Source: Flemingiibacterium sp045632605 (GTDB lineage Bacteria; Bacillota; Clostridia; Oscillospirales; CAG-272). Taken from it: DNA of 22,143 nt. A model generated the notes under the pieces. That model saw nothing but the letters and a program-made list of their open reading frames with translations, did not search any database and was not told where the DNA came from. The stretch lies in the NCBI GenBank assembly GCA_045632605.1, contig JAZQXA010000102.1:1-22143 (forward strand), written 5' to 3'. Both the position numbers and the translations under genes were made by a program. Positions 6,732 through 14,423 of the stretch are shown here, piece after piece. Every line of letters begins with the position of its first letter. The stretch's first letter is position 1.

Positions 6732-8891
6732 ATGTTTATAGAAAAAATACATATTGACACCTTTGGAAAGCTCTCCGAGCTTGACATTGAGCTTGATAGC
6801 TCGGTGAACATCATCGAGGGTGAAAACGAAAGCGGAAAATCGACAATTGCTTCGTTTATAAAATTTATACTTTACGGAGTGCCGCCGAAGGAAAGGGCAG
6901 GGCTTCTTTCGTGGAAGACCGGCGGTGCGGCAGGAAGTCTTACGGTCAATGACGGCGTGAAGCGTTACCGGATTGAACGTGCGGTCGTTGGCAACCGTGA
7001 GGCGGTGCAGTTTGTTGATGCTGACACAAATCTTCTGATACGTCATGCGCTTGACGGTACAACCCCCGGTGAGCTGTTACTCGGAGTTGATGCGGAGATG
7101 TTTTCAGCGACGGCATTTGTGTCACAGCTTGGCGGCGTTAGTGCCGGCGGAACGAAGCTCAGCGAAGGAATTGAGAACATCCTCTTTTCCGCTGATGAAA
7201 ACGTGAATACACAGCGTGCGAGTGCAAAGCTCGATGCGGCACGTGCGTCACTGCTTCACAAAAACGAAAAAGGCGGCAAGCTTTTCGAAATGGACGAAAG
7301 ATGTGCCGCAATGGAAGTACGTCTGTCCGAATCGCTCCGCAGACATGAGGAAATTCTTGCAAAGGAAGCCCAGCTTGCCGACACAAGGATGAAGCTTGAA
7401 GCGGCTGAGGGTAAGGCAGACGAGATTTCGGCAAGAGTTGAGCAGTATGAAGCGGCGGCACTGCTTGAGCAGTTTGAATACCGCCGTGAGCTTGAAAAAT
7501 CTGCGGCAGAGCTTCGCGGAAAAATTGAAGCACTTGAGGATGGCGACCTTACGCAAATCGGAGAGATTGAAAAGGAAATCAGCACGGTTGATGTAATTTC
7601 CCGTGAGGTGACAGAAACGGCGGCACGTGAAGCCGGTCAGCCTGCCGAAGAAGAGAATCCCCTGCTTGACGAATACATATCGCTCGGCGGCAGAGAAGCG
7701 CTTGAGGATGAATATTTAGTTTCGCGTACACGGGCAAAGACGTTTACGGCGGTTGGAATAATTGCGCTTATTTTGGGACTGATACTTGCGGCGGTGGGTA
7801 TACTTCCGATGATGATGAGCGGACAGCCGCAAATCCTCTTTATTGTTCCCGGCGCGGTGCTTGCGGCGCTTGCTCTTACGATGTTTATTCTCGCTTCTCA
7901 CTCACGCAAAAATGCCGATAATATCGAGCTTAAATATGACTTTAACGCTCTCGATGAGGCGAAGCGTAAGCGTGACAGACAAAAGGAAACAGCGATGATT
8001 AACAGTCTTGCCGCTGATACGGCACGTCAGCGCTTTGATACCGAATGTGAGGAAATACGCAGAAAATACGGCTGTGAGCCGGACGAGCTTTCGGCGAAGC
8101 TTGATATGCTCAAAAATAAACTGCGAAATTCAAATGAGCTTAAGGCGGAATATGACAAAAATGCTCTGCTTATTTCACAGCTCGGTGAGCAGTTAAGGCA
8201 ATATAACGAGGACGAGCTTCGCTCGAAGCTTGATTCCAAGGTTGACATATCGGGCATTGATGCCGAAGCGCTTCCCGAAATGCGGCGTGAACGAGATTTT
8301 TCGGTGAAAATGGCGGAGTCGATTGAAAAGCACTGCAATGAGCTTGAAAAGGAGCTGGCAGGGCTTTATCCGACATTTGAAGACCCGACGGCACTTGCTG
8401 ACACCCTGACTGCCCTTAAAACGGAGCGTGAGGTACTTCGAAAGAAGCACGCTGCCTACAAGCTTGCCGCCGCAAAACTTATTGAGGCGAGTGAAACTTT
8501 ACGCGAGAGCGTTGCACCGAGGCTTGCATCAGATGCGGCAGGAATGATGGCGCACATTACAAGCGGTAAGTACCGCGAAATCGGTGTCGGTGCGGACCTT
8601 GCGATGAATGCAGTTACCGAGAGCGGACTTAAGCCGCTTGACGTCCTCAGTGCCGGAACGCAGGATGCGGCATATTTGTCGCTTAGAATGGCGCTTATAA
8701 CCCTGCTTTACCGCCGTTCGCTTCCACCGATGATATACGACGAAGCGTTTGGGCGTCAGGACGGAAAACGTCTTGAAAATCTTCTGCGGCTTATTCACAT
8801 TGGTGAGGCGCAGAGCATAATTTTCACATCTAACAATCGCGAATCTGAAACGATGCGCCGTCTTGGCGATTTCAATTTGGTTCGCTTATAA
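6732..8891 (+). CDS. yhaN: YhaN-like SMC/Rad50-type ATPase with a transmembrane hairpin inside the coiled coil
   Basis: The 719-residue protein opens with MFIEKIHIDTFGKL and a Walker A GENESGKST (30-38), then long charged coiled-coil segments (about 170-330 and 395-600). It closes with an ABC signature-like LSAGTQ (639-644), Walker B IYDEAFG (about 668-674) and a TSN switch. Two hydrophobic helices (about 337-359 and 366-388, joined by MMMSGQPQ) interrupt the coiled coil and should place it in the membrane, unlike soluble SbcC or Rad50. The ATG at 6732 is preferred over the in-frame TTG at 6720 because GAGGTG (6722-6727) lies just upstream of it and the fold begins there. It is shorter than B. 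subtilis YhaN (about 960 residues as I recall). It likely forms an ATP-driven nuclease with the preceding gene product; the membrane tie is the distinctive point. Confidence 0.82.
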   Translation: MFIEKIHIDTFGKLSELDIELDSSVNIIEGENESGKSTIASFIKFILYGVPPKERAGLLSWKTGGAAGSLTVNDGVKRYRIERAVVGNREAVQFVDADTNLLIRHALDGTTPGELLLGVDAEMFSATAFVSQLGGVSAGGTKLSEGIENILFSADENVNTQRASAKLDAARASLLHKNEKGGKLFEMDERCAAMEVRLSESLRRHEEILAKEAQLADTRMKLEAAEGKADEISARVEQYEAAALLEQFEYRRELEKSAAELRGKIEALEDGDLTQIGEIEKEISTVDVISREVTETAAREAGQPAEEENPLLDEYISLGGREALEDEYLVSRTRAKTFTAVGIIALILGLILAAVGILPMMMSGQPQILFIVPGAVLAALALTMFILASHSRKNADNIELKYDFNALDEAKRKRDRQKETAMINSLAADTARQRFDTECEEIRRKYGCEPDELSAKLDMLKNKLRNSNELKAEYDKNALLISQLGEQLRQYNEDELRSKLDSKVDISGIDAEALPEMRRERDFSVKMAESIEKHCNELEKELAGLYPTFEDPTALADTLTALKTEREVLRKKHAAYKLAAAKLIEASETLRESVAPRLASDAAGMMAHITSGKYREIGVGADLAMNAVTESGLKPLDVLSAGTQDAAYLSLRMALITLLYRRSLPPMIYDEAFGRQDGKRLENLLRLIHIGEAQSIIFTSNNRESETMRRLGDFNLVRL

Positions 8892-8897
8892 AAATCG

Positions 8898-8927
8898 AAG
8901 CTGTCTTCCTCGGAAGACAGCTTTTTT
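8898..8927 (+). terminator. Rho-independent terminator of the yhaO-yhaN pair
   Basis: AAGCTGTCTTCC (8898-8909) and GGAAGACAGCTT (8912-8923) form a 12-bp stem with the T-run reaching 8927. The two-base gap means the real loop is probably four bases. It starts 7 bases after the stop codon. Confidence 0.9.
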
Positions 8928-9018
8928 ACATCGCGTAGCTTGTGTTTGTCTTGAGTATGTATAAAATATCTCCGAAAAGCCAATCATAACTAAACATTGA
9001 TAATTTATGGAGATTATG

Positions 9019-9420
9019 ATGAGAAAAATTACAGAATACGGAACGGTTTTCACAGTTGGAGCGCTTGGATACGGCGGCGTTGAAATTCTTTGGAGGGGGC
9101 ATACTCATTGGACGATGATACTTACGGGGGGAATTTGTCTTTCTTTTATTTATCTGAACGAAATGCATAATTTCGATGCGCCGATTTGGAAACGCTGTCT
9201 TGCCGGAAGCCTTGTTATATCGCTTTCGGAAATTATCGTCGGATTTGTTGTGAATATGCTTCTTGGCTGGGATGTGTGGGATTATTCTTCTTTACCTATG
9301 AATCTTTTCGGACAGGTGTGTATAATTTATTCTCTGCTGTGGTTCTTACTTTGCTTTCCGGTGACGGGGCTTTGCACATGGCTTCGTCGGGCTTTTGCAG
9401 GTGAGAAAAAGGCGAGATAA
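9019..9420 (+). CDS. Small four-helix membrane protein, putative ABC-transporter type IV family (CmpB-like)
   Basis: A 133-residue hydrophobic protein with about four membrane segments (roughly 8-24, 31-48, 60-82 and 94-118). The motif LGWDVWDYSSLPMNLFGQ, followed by a hydrophobic YSLLWFLL stretch, is characteristic of a family labelled putative ABC-transporter type IV (PF06541 as I recall), common in Clostridia and without a proven substrate. Three ATGs are possible (9007, 9016, 9019). I choose 9019 because GGAG (9009-9012) then has a 6-base spacing, whereas 9007 would overlap that site. It stands alone between the yhaN terminator and spoIVA, with 76 bases to spoIVA, so a sporulation link is possible but unproven. 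Confidence 0.7.
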   Translation: MRKITEYGTVFTVGALGYGGVEILWRGHTHWTMILTGGICLSFIYLNEMHNFDAPIWKRCLAGSLVISLSEIIVGFVVNMLLGWDVWDYSSLPMNLFGQVCIIYSLLWFLLCFPVTGLCTWLRRAFAGEKKAR

Positions 9421-9433
9421 TATTCTTTTTCGT

Positions 9434-9462
9434 GCATATTTTTTTCTAACGGACAATATAAA
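9434..9462 (+). promoter_or_regulatory. Possible sigma-E-type promoter ahead of spoIVA
   Basis: GCATATT (9434-9440) fits the -35 pattern of mother-cell sigma-E promoters. After 14 bases, AATATAAA (9455-9462) is a partial fit to the -10 consensus CATACANT. spoIVA is sigma-E dependent in B. subtilis, which makes this the expected place. The -10 match is weak, so this is only a candidate. Confidence 0.3.
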
Positions 9463-9496
9463 TATGACAGTAACTATCTTTTAGGAGGAAAAATTT

Positions 9497-10975
9497 ATGC
9501 AGGATACCTCGATTTATAAGGATATTGCAGAGAGGTGCGAAAATACCTTTTATCTTGGTGTTATCGGACCGGTACGGACGGGAAAATCCACGTTTATCAA
9601 AAAATTTATGGAGGCGCTCGTTATACCGAATATTCGTGATGAGCATGAGCGCGAGCGTGCAAGGGACGAGATGCCGCAGAGCGCCGCAGGAAAGACGGTG
9701 ATGACCACTGAACCGAAATTTATTCCAGATGAGGCGGTCGAAATAACTCTTTCCGACAATGCGGTTATGAAGGTTAAAATGGTTGACTGCGTTGGGTACA
9801 TTGTTCCGGAGGCGATTGGGCATATTGAGGATGGGCACGCACGCATGGTACATACCCCATGGCAGGCAGAACCGATGCCGTTTGCCGCCGCCGCGGAGCT
9901 TGGTACACGCAAGGTCATAACCGAACATTCAACTGTCGGAATGCTTGTCACAACAGACGGCACTATCGGCGAAATCGGGCGTGAAAATTACGTTGACGCT
10001 GAGGAGCGAGTGGTTCGCGAAATGAAGCAGACGGGCAAGCCGTTTGCGATTATTTTGAATTCCGCCGCGCCGGAAAGTGACGCTGCAATAAGGCTTGCTT
10101 ATGAGCTTGAAGAAAAATACGGTGCTCCGGTTGCGCTTGTTAACTGCCTGCGGCTTGACAGTGACGATATCCGTCATATTTTAGAGCTTGTACTCATGGA
10201 ATTCCCCGTTTGCGAAATCAAGGTGAAGATGCCCGAATGGACAAGGGCGCTTGAGCCGACACATCACCTTTGTATGACACTGAATGAATTTGTACTCGAG
10301 CGTGCGGCGAAGATTGAGCGTATCGGAGAGATATCACGAATTTTCACAGAGGACTGCGAGAGCGAATATATAAAGGGGATTCGGGTTGACAGAATTGATC
10401 TCGGTAAGGGTACGGCAGAGTTGTCGCTTGAGCTTTGCGACGGACTTTACTATAAGACGGTGAGCGAGCTTTGCGGCTTTGAGATTGCGAGCGAGGAAGG
10501 GCTTATCACATTGCTTCGTGAGCTTTCGGCGATGAAGAAAAAATATGACCGGGTTGCCGAGGCGCTTGCCGAGGTTGAAGAAAAGGGTTACGGCATTGTC
10601 ATGCCGGAAATCGGGGATTTGCATCTTGAGGAACCGGAAATTGTCAAGCAGGCAGGCGGTTACGGCGTACGTCTGCGAGCATCCGCACCGAGTATACATA
10701 TGATAAAGGCGGGGATTGAAACCGAGATAAGTCCCGTTGTCGGAACGGAACAGCAGTCGGAGGAGCTTGTCAAATTTATGCTCAGAGAATTTGAGGAAGA
10801 CCCCACAAAGATTTGGGAATCGAATATGTTCGGAAAAACGCTTTATCAGCTCGTTAACGAGGGGCTTCATACAAAGCTCGGACATATGCCGGAGGAGGCA
10901 CGTGCGAAGCTTTCGGAAACACTTGGACGTATCGTGAACGAGGGAAGCGGCGGACTTATCTGCATAATTTTATAA
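9497..10975 (+). CDS. spoIVA: Stage IV sporulation protein A (spore-coat basement-layer ATPase)
   Basis: At 492 residues it has the same length as B. subtilis SpoIVA, as I recall. SpoIVA is made in the mother cell, binds the outer forespore membrane and polymerises in an ATP-dependent way to form the platform on which the coat is built. The Walker A GPVRTGKST (24-32) puts the catalytic lysine at 30. The adjacent threonines Thr70-Thr71 (KTVMTTEPKF) match the sensor pair described in the B. subtilis protein, and MVDCVGY is the Walker B-like segment. The C-terminus GGLICIIL matches the conserved tail used for membrane targeting. AGGAGG (9483-9488) lies 8 bases before the ATG. The gene shows the organism's lineage makes endospores. 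It is single, with its own terminator. Confidence 0.97.
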   Translation: MQDTSIYKDIAERCENTFYLGVIGPVRTGKSTFIKKFMEALVIPNIRDEHERERARDEMPQSAAGKTVMTTEPKFIPDEAVEITLSDNAVMKVKMVDCVGYIVPEAIGHIEDGHARMVHTPWQAEPMPFAAAAELGTRKVITEHSTVGMLVTTDGTIGEIGRENYVDAEERVVREMKQTGKPFAIILNSAAPESDAAIRLAYELEEKYGAPVALVNCLRLDSDDIRHILELVLMEFPVCEIKVKMPEWTRALEPTHHLCMTLNEFVLERAAKIERIGEISRIFTEDCESEYIKGIRVDRIDLGKGTAELSLELCDGLYYKTVSELCGFEIASEEGLITLLRELSAMKKKYDRVAEALAEVEEKGYGIVMPEIGDLHLEEPEIVKQAGGYGVRLRASAPSIHMIKAGIETEISPVVGTEQQSEELVKFMLREFEEDPTKIWESNMFGKTLYQLVNEGLHTKLGHMPEEARAKLSETLGRIVNEGSGGLICIIL

Positions 10976-10982
10976 ACAGAAT

Positions 10983-11013
10983 CGGCTTGTGCTAAAAGTG
11001 CAAGCCGTTTTTT
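10983..11013 (+). terminator. Rho-independent terminator of spoIVA
   Basis: CGGCTTG (10983-10989) pairs with CAAGCCG (11001-11007), extended inward by two G-U pairs and one C-G pair around the loop TAAAA, followed by six T (11008-11013). Confidence 0.88.
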
Positions 11014-11067
11014 GTATGCTTAACACCTATAAAATTATTCCGATTGAGTGTTTTCTTACATTAAAAC

Positions 11068-11081
11068 TCACATTTATGTGA
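11068..11081. promoter_or_regulatory. 14-bp perfect palindrome upstream of the galU promoter
   Basis: TCACAT-TT-ATGTGA is perfectly symmetrical about its TT centre and ends 8 bases before the galU -35 box, a usual place for an activator or repressor. No family can be assigned from the sequence. Confidence 0.3.
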
Positions 11082-11089
11082 AAATCTAC

Positions 11090-11118
11090 TTGATTTATTA
11101 ATAAAAAAGCGATATAAT
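11090..11118 (+). promoter_or_regulatory. Sigma-A-type promoter of the galU-tsaD operon
   Basis: TTGATT (11090-11095), a 17-base spacer and TATAAT (11113-11118). A second TATAAT overlaps at 11118-11123. The galU ATG follows 43 bases after the -10 box. Confidence 0.7.
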
Positions 11119-11161
11119 ATAATATGAGATACTTTTTGCTTCAGTAAGGAGGAATATTAAA

Positions 11162-12034
11162 ATGCAAAAGATTAGAAAAGCTGTAATTCCCGCTGCCGGA
11201 CTTGGTACGCGTATGCTCCCAATCTCAAAATCCGTCCCGAAGGAAATGCTTCCTATCGTTGACAGACCGGCAATTTCGCTTCTCGTTGAAGAGGCAGCCG
11301 CCGCAGGTGCAGAGGATATTATTATCATAACCGGACGCGGTAAGGATGCCATCGAAAATTATTTCGACTTCAATATTGAATATGAAAAAAAGCTCACCGA
11401 ATCGGGCAAGACAGAACAGATTGAAGATATGCGCCGCATATGCTCGCTGGCTAATGTCTATTTTCTCCGCCAGAAAGAAACAAAGGGCCTTGGTCATGCG
11501 GTTCTGACGGCAAAGAATTTTATCGGAAATGAACCTTTTTACATACTATACGGCGATGATGTCATCGTTTCAGAAACACCGGTCTGCAAGCAGCTTGCAG
11601 ATGCTTATGAAAAGTACGGTAAGCCCTGCTGCGGCGTAAAACCCGTACCGTGGGAATCCGTTTACAAATATTCTTCACTTAAAGCAGAGTCAAACGGTGA
11701 TAACACCTATCTCGTCACTGATATGATTGAAAAGCCGAAGCCGGACCAGGTTTTCTCGAACCTTTCCATCCTCGGCAGAGTTCTGCTCACTCCCGAAATT
11801 TTTGATATTCTCGAGCAGACTCCTCCCGGTGCCGGCGGCGAAATTCAGCTCACCGACGCTATGAAAAAGATTGCACAGAACGGCGGTATGACCGCAGTTG
11901 ATTTTGAGGGCGAACGCTTCGACCTCGGTGCAAAGCTCGGTTTCCTCATGGCTAATGTCAAAGAGGGAATCAAGCATCCCGAAGTTGGTGAAGACTTTAA
12001 GAAGTTCCTTATTGATTTCGTTAAAACAATATAA
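11162..12034 (+). CDS. galU: UTP-glucose-1-phosphate uridylyltransferase
   Basis: The 290-residue protein makes UDP-glucose and pyrophosphate from UTP and glucose-1-phosphate, feeding wall polymers, glycolipids and exopolysaccharide. The nucleotidyltransferase signature is at the N-terminus: AAGLGTRMLP (11-20) followed by PKEMLPI (26-32). Later typical GalU segments are YILYGDDVI, TDMIEKPKP and GGEIQLTDA. AAGGAGGAA lies ahead of the ATG. It is the first gene of a four-gene run with the dCMP deaminase (16-base gap), rimI and tsaD. Sugar-nucleotide and nucleotide or tRNA functions here share a promoter but not a pathway. Confidence 0.95.
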   Translation: MQKIRKAVIPAAGLGTRMLPISKSVPKEMLPIVDRPAISLLVEEAAAAGAEDIIIITGRGKDAIENYFDFNIEYEKKLTESGKTEQIEDMRRICSLANVYFLRQKETKGLGHAVLTAKNFIGNEPFYILYGDDVIVSETPVCKQLADAYEKYGKPCCGVKPVPWESVYKYSSLKAESNGDNTYLVTDMIEKPKPDQVFSNLSILGRVLLTPEIFDILEQTPPGAGGEIQLTDAMKKIAQNGGMTAVDFEGERFDLGAKLGFLMANVKEGIKHPEVGEDFKKFLIDFVKTI

Positions 12035-12050
12035 TTTCAGGAGAATTACT

Positions 12051-12539
12051 ATGGAACGTGTTTCAAAGCATAACTACTACCTCGACATCGCACAGACCGT
12101 GTCGGAGCGCAGTACCTGCCTTCGAAAGAAATACGGTGCTATAATAGTTAAAAACGATACAATTGTTTCAACCGGTTACAACGGTGCACCGAGAGGCCGC
12201 AAAAACTGTACCGACCTCGGTGTGTGTATGCGCGATAAGCTTAACATCCCTCGCGGTGAACGCTATGAAATGTGCCGCTCGGTTCACGCGGAAGCAAATG
12301 CGATAATTGCCGCTTCACGCGAGCAGATGCTCGGCGCAACACTCTATATGGCGTGTGTTGACGGAAAGACCGGCGAGCTGGTTTGCGACACCTGCTCCTG
12401 CATGATGTGCAAGCGTCTTGTAATCAACGCCGGAATTGAAAAGGTTATCATCCGTACCGGAACCGAGGACTTCAAAATTGTTGATGTGTCGAGCTGGATT
12501 GAGGATGACGACAGCCTTTCCGGAAAGTTCGGTTACTGA
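12051..12539 (+). CDS. comEB: Deoxycytidylate (dCMP) deaminase, ComEB-like
   Basis: The 162-residue zinc enzyme converts dCMP to dUMP for thymidylate synthesis. The zinc and catalytic set is clear: HAE (His79, Ala80, Glu81) and CMMC (Cys117, Cys120), with further cysteines at 112 and 115. GYNGAPRG near residue 42 and the short YGAIIVKND strand are typical of the dCMP/ComEB deaminase family. The ATG at 12051 has AGGAG 7 bases upstream (12039-12043); an in-frame extension to 11898 lies inside galU and is rejected. The TGA overlaps the next ATG by one base (TGATG), so rimI is translationally coupled. B. subtilis keeps the homologue in the competence operon comE; here it is in a housekeeping operon. 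Confidence 0.9.
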   Translation: MERVSKHNYYLDIAQTVSERSTCLRKKYGAIIVKNDTIVSTGYNGAPRGRKNCTDLGVCMRDKLNIPRGERYEMCRSVHAEANAIIAASREQMLGATLYMACVDGKTGELVCDTCSCMMCKRLVINAGIEKVIIRTGTEDFKIVDVSSWIEDDDSLSGKFGY

Positions 12540-12973
12540 TGCTCACTGTTCGCAAGGCAAACAGTGAGGATATTCCCTCGCTGTGCGCCCTCGAAAATGA
12601 ATGCTTTTCTCTTCCGTGGAGTGAAAAAGGATTCGACGAATTCTTTTCAAACGACTGTGCGTACGCATTTGTCGCGGAAATCGACGGAGATATATGCGGT
12701 TACGTCGGTATGTATCTTATATGCGGCGATGGTGAAATCACCAATCTTGCCGTATCGGCGAAATATCGCAGATGCGGTGCGGCCACTGAACTGATTGAAC
12801 GGTTATGTACTGTTTCCGGACTTGAAAAGCTGCTTCTTGACGTTCGCGAGTCAAACACGGCGGCGCGGACACTTTACGAAAAATGTGGCTTTAAAATTGA
12901 CGGTATCAGACGGGGATTTTATTCGAAGCCCCGAGAGGATGCCATTCTCATGAGCCGTGAAATTCAACATTAA
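12539..12973 (+). CDS. rimI: Ribosomal-protein-S18-alanine N-acetyltransferase (GNAT family)
   Basis: The 144-residue single-domain GNAT protein has the acetyl-CoA-binding loop at YRRCGAATELI, preceded by the beta strand EITNLAVSAKYR, and the later LDVRESNTAARTLYEKCGF segment with FYSKPREDAILM that is typical of RimI. It uses acetyl-CoA to acetylate the N-terminal alanine of ribosomal protein S18 in E. coli; targets in Clostridia are less certain. Its place between comEB (1-base overlap) and tsaD (9-base gap) supports the name, because rimI and tsaD are commonly adjacent in Bacillota. The usual third neighbour, tsaB, is not here. Confidence 0.85.
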   Translation: MLTVRKANSEDIPSLCALENECFSLPWSEKGFDEFFSNDCAYAFVAEIDGDICGYVGMYLICGDGEITNLAVSAKYRRCGAATELIERLCTVSGLEKLLLDVRESNTAARTLYEKCGFKIDGIRRGFYSKPREDAILMSREIQH

Positions 12974-12982
12974 GGACAAATT

Positions 12983-13990
12983 ATGCTTATACTTGCAATA
13001 GAAAGCTCCTGCGACGAAACGTCTGCCGCTGTCTGCTCTTTTGACGGCGACATACGCGAGATTCGCTCTAATATAATTGCTTCGCAAATTGAAACACATA
13101 AGCTTTACGGCGGTGTTGTTCCCGAAATTGCCAGCCGTGCACACTGTGATGCAATTTCCGGTATCACATACGAAGCACTTGAAACGGCAGGTGTTACACT
13201 TGCCGACATTGATGCAATTGCGGTAACTTCAAATCCCGGACTTATTGGTGCATTGCTCGTCGGTGTCAATTTTGCAAAGGCTCTTGCGTTTGCAAACAAT
13301 AAGCCTCTTGTGCCGGTCAATCACATAAAGGGTCACGTTGCGGCAAACTATTTTGTTCATGAAAGCCTGAAGCCGCCATTCCTTGCGCTTGTTGCCTCGG
13401 GCGGACATACTTCACTGATAAGGGTGAACAGCTACACCGATTTCGAAACCATCGGACGTACACGCGACGATGCAATCGGCGAAGCATTCGACAAGGTTGG
13501 ACGTGTTATGGGACTGCCGTATCCCGGCGGTGCTGAAATGGACAGGCTTGCTTCCATTGGCGACAGTGCGGCGGTGAAATTCCCGTCCGCGGCGGTTGTT
13601 GGTGATAATCTCGATTTCTCGTTCAGCGGCCTCAAGACCGCTGTTATAAATCATCTTCACAACCTTGAACAGAAAGGCGAAGATTACAGTCGTGAGGATA
13701 TTGCCGCTTCGTTTACCAAAGCGGTCACATCATCGGTTGTAAAAAAGCTCGGCATGGCGTGCGACGTTACGGGGCTTCGCGACATTGTTATCGCCGGCGG
13801 CGTTGCGGCAAATTCACATCTGCGCCAATCCCTTGAAGAATTTTGCACTAAACGTAGGCTTAATCTTTATCTGCCGCCGCGTTCACTTTGCGGCGACAAT
13901 GCCGCGATGATTGCGGCACAAGGGTATTACGAATACCTTGAAGGTGTTCGCGGAGATACCTCTCTTAACGCCAGAGCAACCGGTAAATAA
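12983..13990 (+). CDS. tsaD: tRNA N6-threonylcarbamoyladenosine transferase catalytic subunit (formerly Gcp)
   Basis: The 335-residue ASKHA-fold enzyme transfers the threonylcarbamoyl group onto A37 of ANN-decoding tRNAs, working with TsaB and TsaE. The sequence opens with the family signature AIESSCDETSAAV. It carries the metal-binding HIKGH (His114, His118), the nucleotide loop VASGGHTSL and the C-terminal IAGGVAANSHLR. Length and start fit the family exactly. The weak ribosome site AAGGAC overlaps the rimI stop, so translation probably depends on coupling. It is the last gene of the galU operon. No T-tailed terminator is visible after it; the next bases are a DnaA-box cluster. Confidence 0.97.
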   Translation: MLILAIESSCDETSAAVCSFDGDIREIRSNIIASQIETHKLYGGVVPEIASRAHCDAISGITYEALETAGVTLADIDAIAVTSNPGLIGALLVGVNFAKALAFANNKPLVPVNHIKGHVAANYFVHESLKPPFLALVASGGHTSLIRVNSYTDFETIGRTRDDAIGEAFDKVGRVMGLPYPGGAEMDRLASIGDSAAVKFPSAAVVGDNLDFSFSGLKTAVINHLHNLEQKGEDYSREDIAASFTKAVTSSVVKKLGMACDVTGLRDIVIAGGVAANSHLRQSLEEFCTKRRLNLYLPPRSLCGDNAAMIAAQGYYEYLEGVRGDTSLNARATGK

Positions 13991-13993
13991 GGC

Positions 13994-14129
13994 TGTGGAA
14001 AACCTTATCCGTTATCCACAGCTTGTGGAAAACTCGGTGGAAAACGCATGTTCTCGGCAATGAAATCGGTATTTTTCGGCTGAAAATGTCGAAAAAAGGG
14101 TGAAAACTTTTAAAAACGCTTGTGGAAAA
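13994..14129. promoter_or_regulatory. DnaA-box cluster between tsaD and the icd-rex-dnaD-dnaI operon
   Basis: One perfect consensus DnaA box TTATCCACA is at 14012-14020 on the plus strand. Three one-mismatch boxes (TTTTCCACA on the minus strand) are at 13994-14002, 14024-14032 and 14121-14129. A weaker one (TTTTCCACC) is at 14036-14044 and a partial box TTATCCGTT at 14005-14013. The boxes at 14012, 14024 and 14036 start 12 bases apart. The first and second strong boxes face each other and form an imperfect palindrome. A patch rich in A and T runs (about 14080-14120) lies inside. Such clusters bind DnaA outside oriC in B. subtilis. No dnaA or dnaN gene is in the window, so nothing shows this is the replication origin itself. 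Confidence 0.75.
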
Positions 14130-14201
14130 GCTTGTTAAAAGATATACCGCACAAATATCTGCCTGCGGCAAACAGAGGCTAACTTTTTGCACTAAAGAAG
14201 A

Positions 14202-14412
14202 TAAATGTGGTTATCGAAGCGGTAACAGTGTGTGGTTGTTGGGATACCGAGCGAAGGCGGAGGTGCCGGAGTGAGGCGGGCCCGACTGTCGAGAGCGTAA
14301 TTTCGAAGCCTTACGCAATGCCTCTGTGAAGCGATAGCGTACAATAAAGTTTTTGCGGTAGCTTTAACACATCTTCGATGTGTCATCAAAAAAGCGACCG
14401 TAATTCTTGCAC
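14202..14412 (+). repeat. Dispersed hairpin-rich intergenic repeat, copy C
   Basis: It aligns with copies A and B through GAAGCGGTAA (14216-14225, shared with A), GTTGTTGGG, CCGAGCGAAGGCGGAGG (14246-14262), the CTCTGTGAAGCGATAGCGTA block and TAAAGTT. Where A and B have the hairpin GGCTTTCTT/AAGAAAGCC, copy C keeps an outer GCTTT (14361-14365) / AAAGC (14391-14395) stem. Its apical hairpin is different, ACACATC (14367-14373) / GATGTGT (14377-14383). The GTTGGG/CCCGAC stem around the core is also kept. It ends about 12 bases before the operator-like palindrome of the next gene. Together with the DnaA boxes it fills most of this 490-base gap. Confidence 0.75.
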
Positions 14413-14423
14413 TCATAACAATG

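Noticed and set aside
13992..14022. GCTGTGGA/TCCACAGC as a terminator for tsaD
   Set aside because: The 15-base loop and lack of a T-run argue against it; the dyad is explained by two DnaA boxes facing each other.
13994..14129. The DnaA-box cluster as the chromosomal origin
   Set aside because: dnaA, dnaN, rpmH and gidA are absent and no clear unwinding element with DnaA-trio motifs was seen; an extra-oriC cluster is the safer reading.
14202..14412. Repeat copy C as a riboswitch or tRNA-like leader of icd
   Set aside because: It does not match a riboswitch core I know, and its sister copies lie in a different setting; it is a dispersed repeat.
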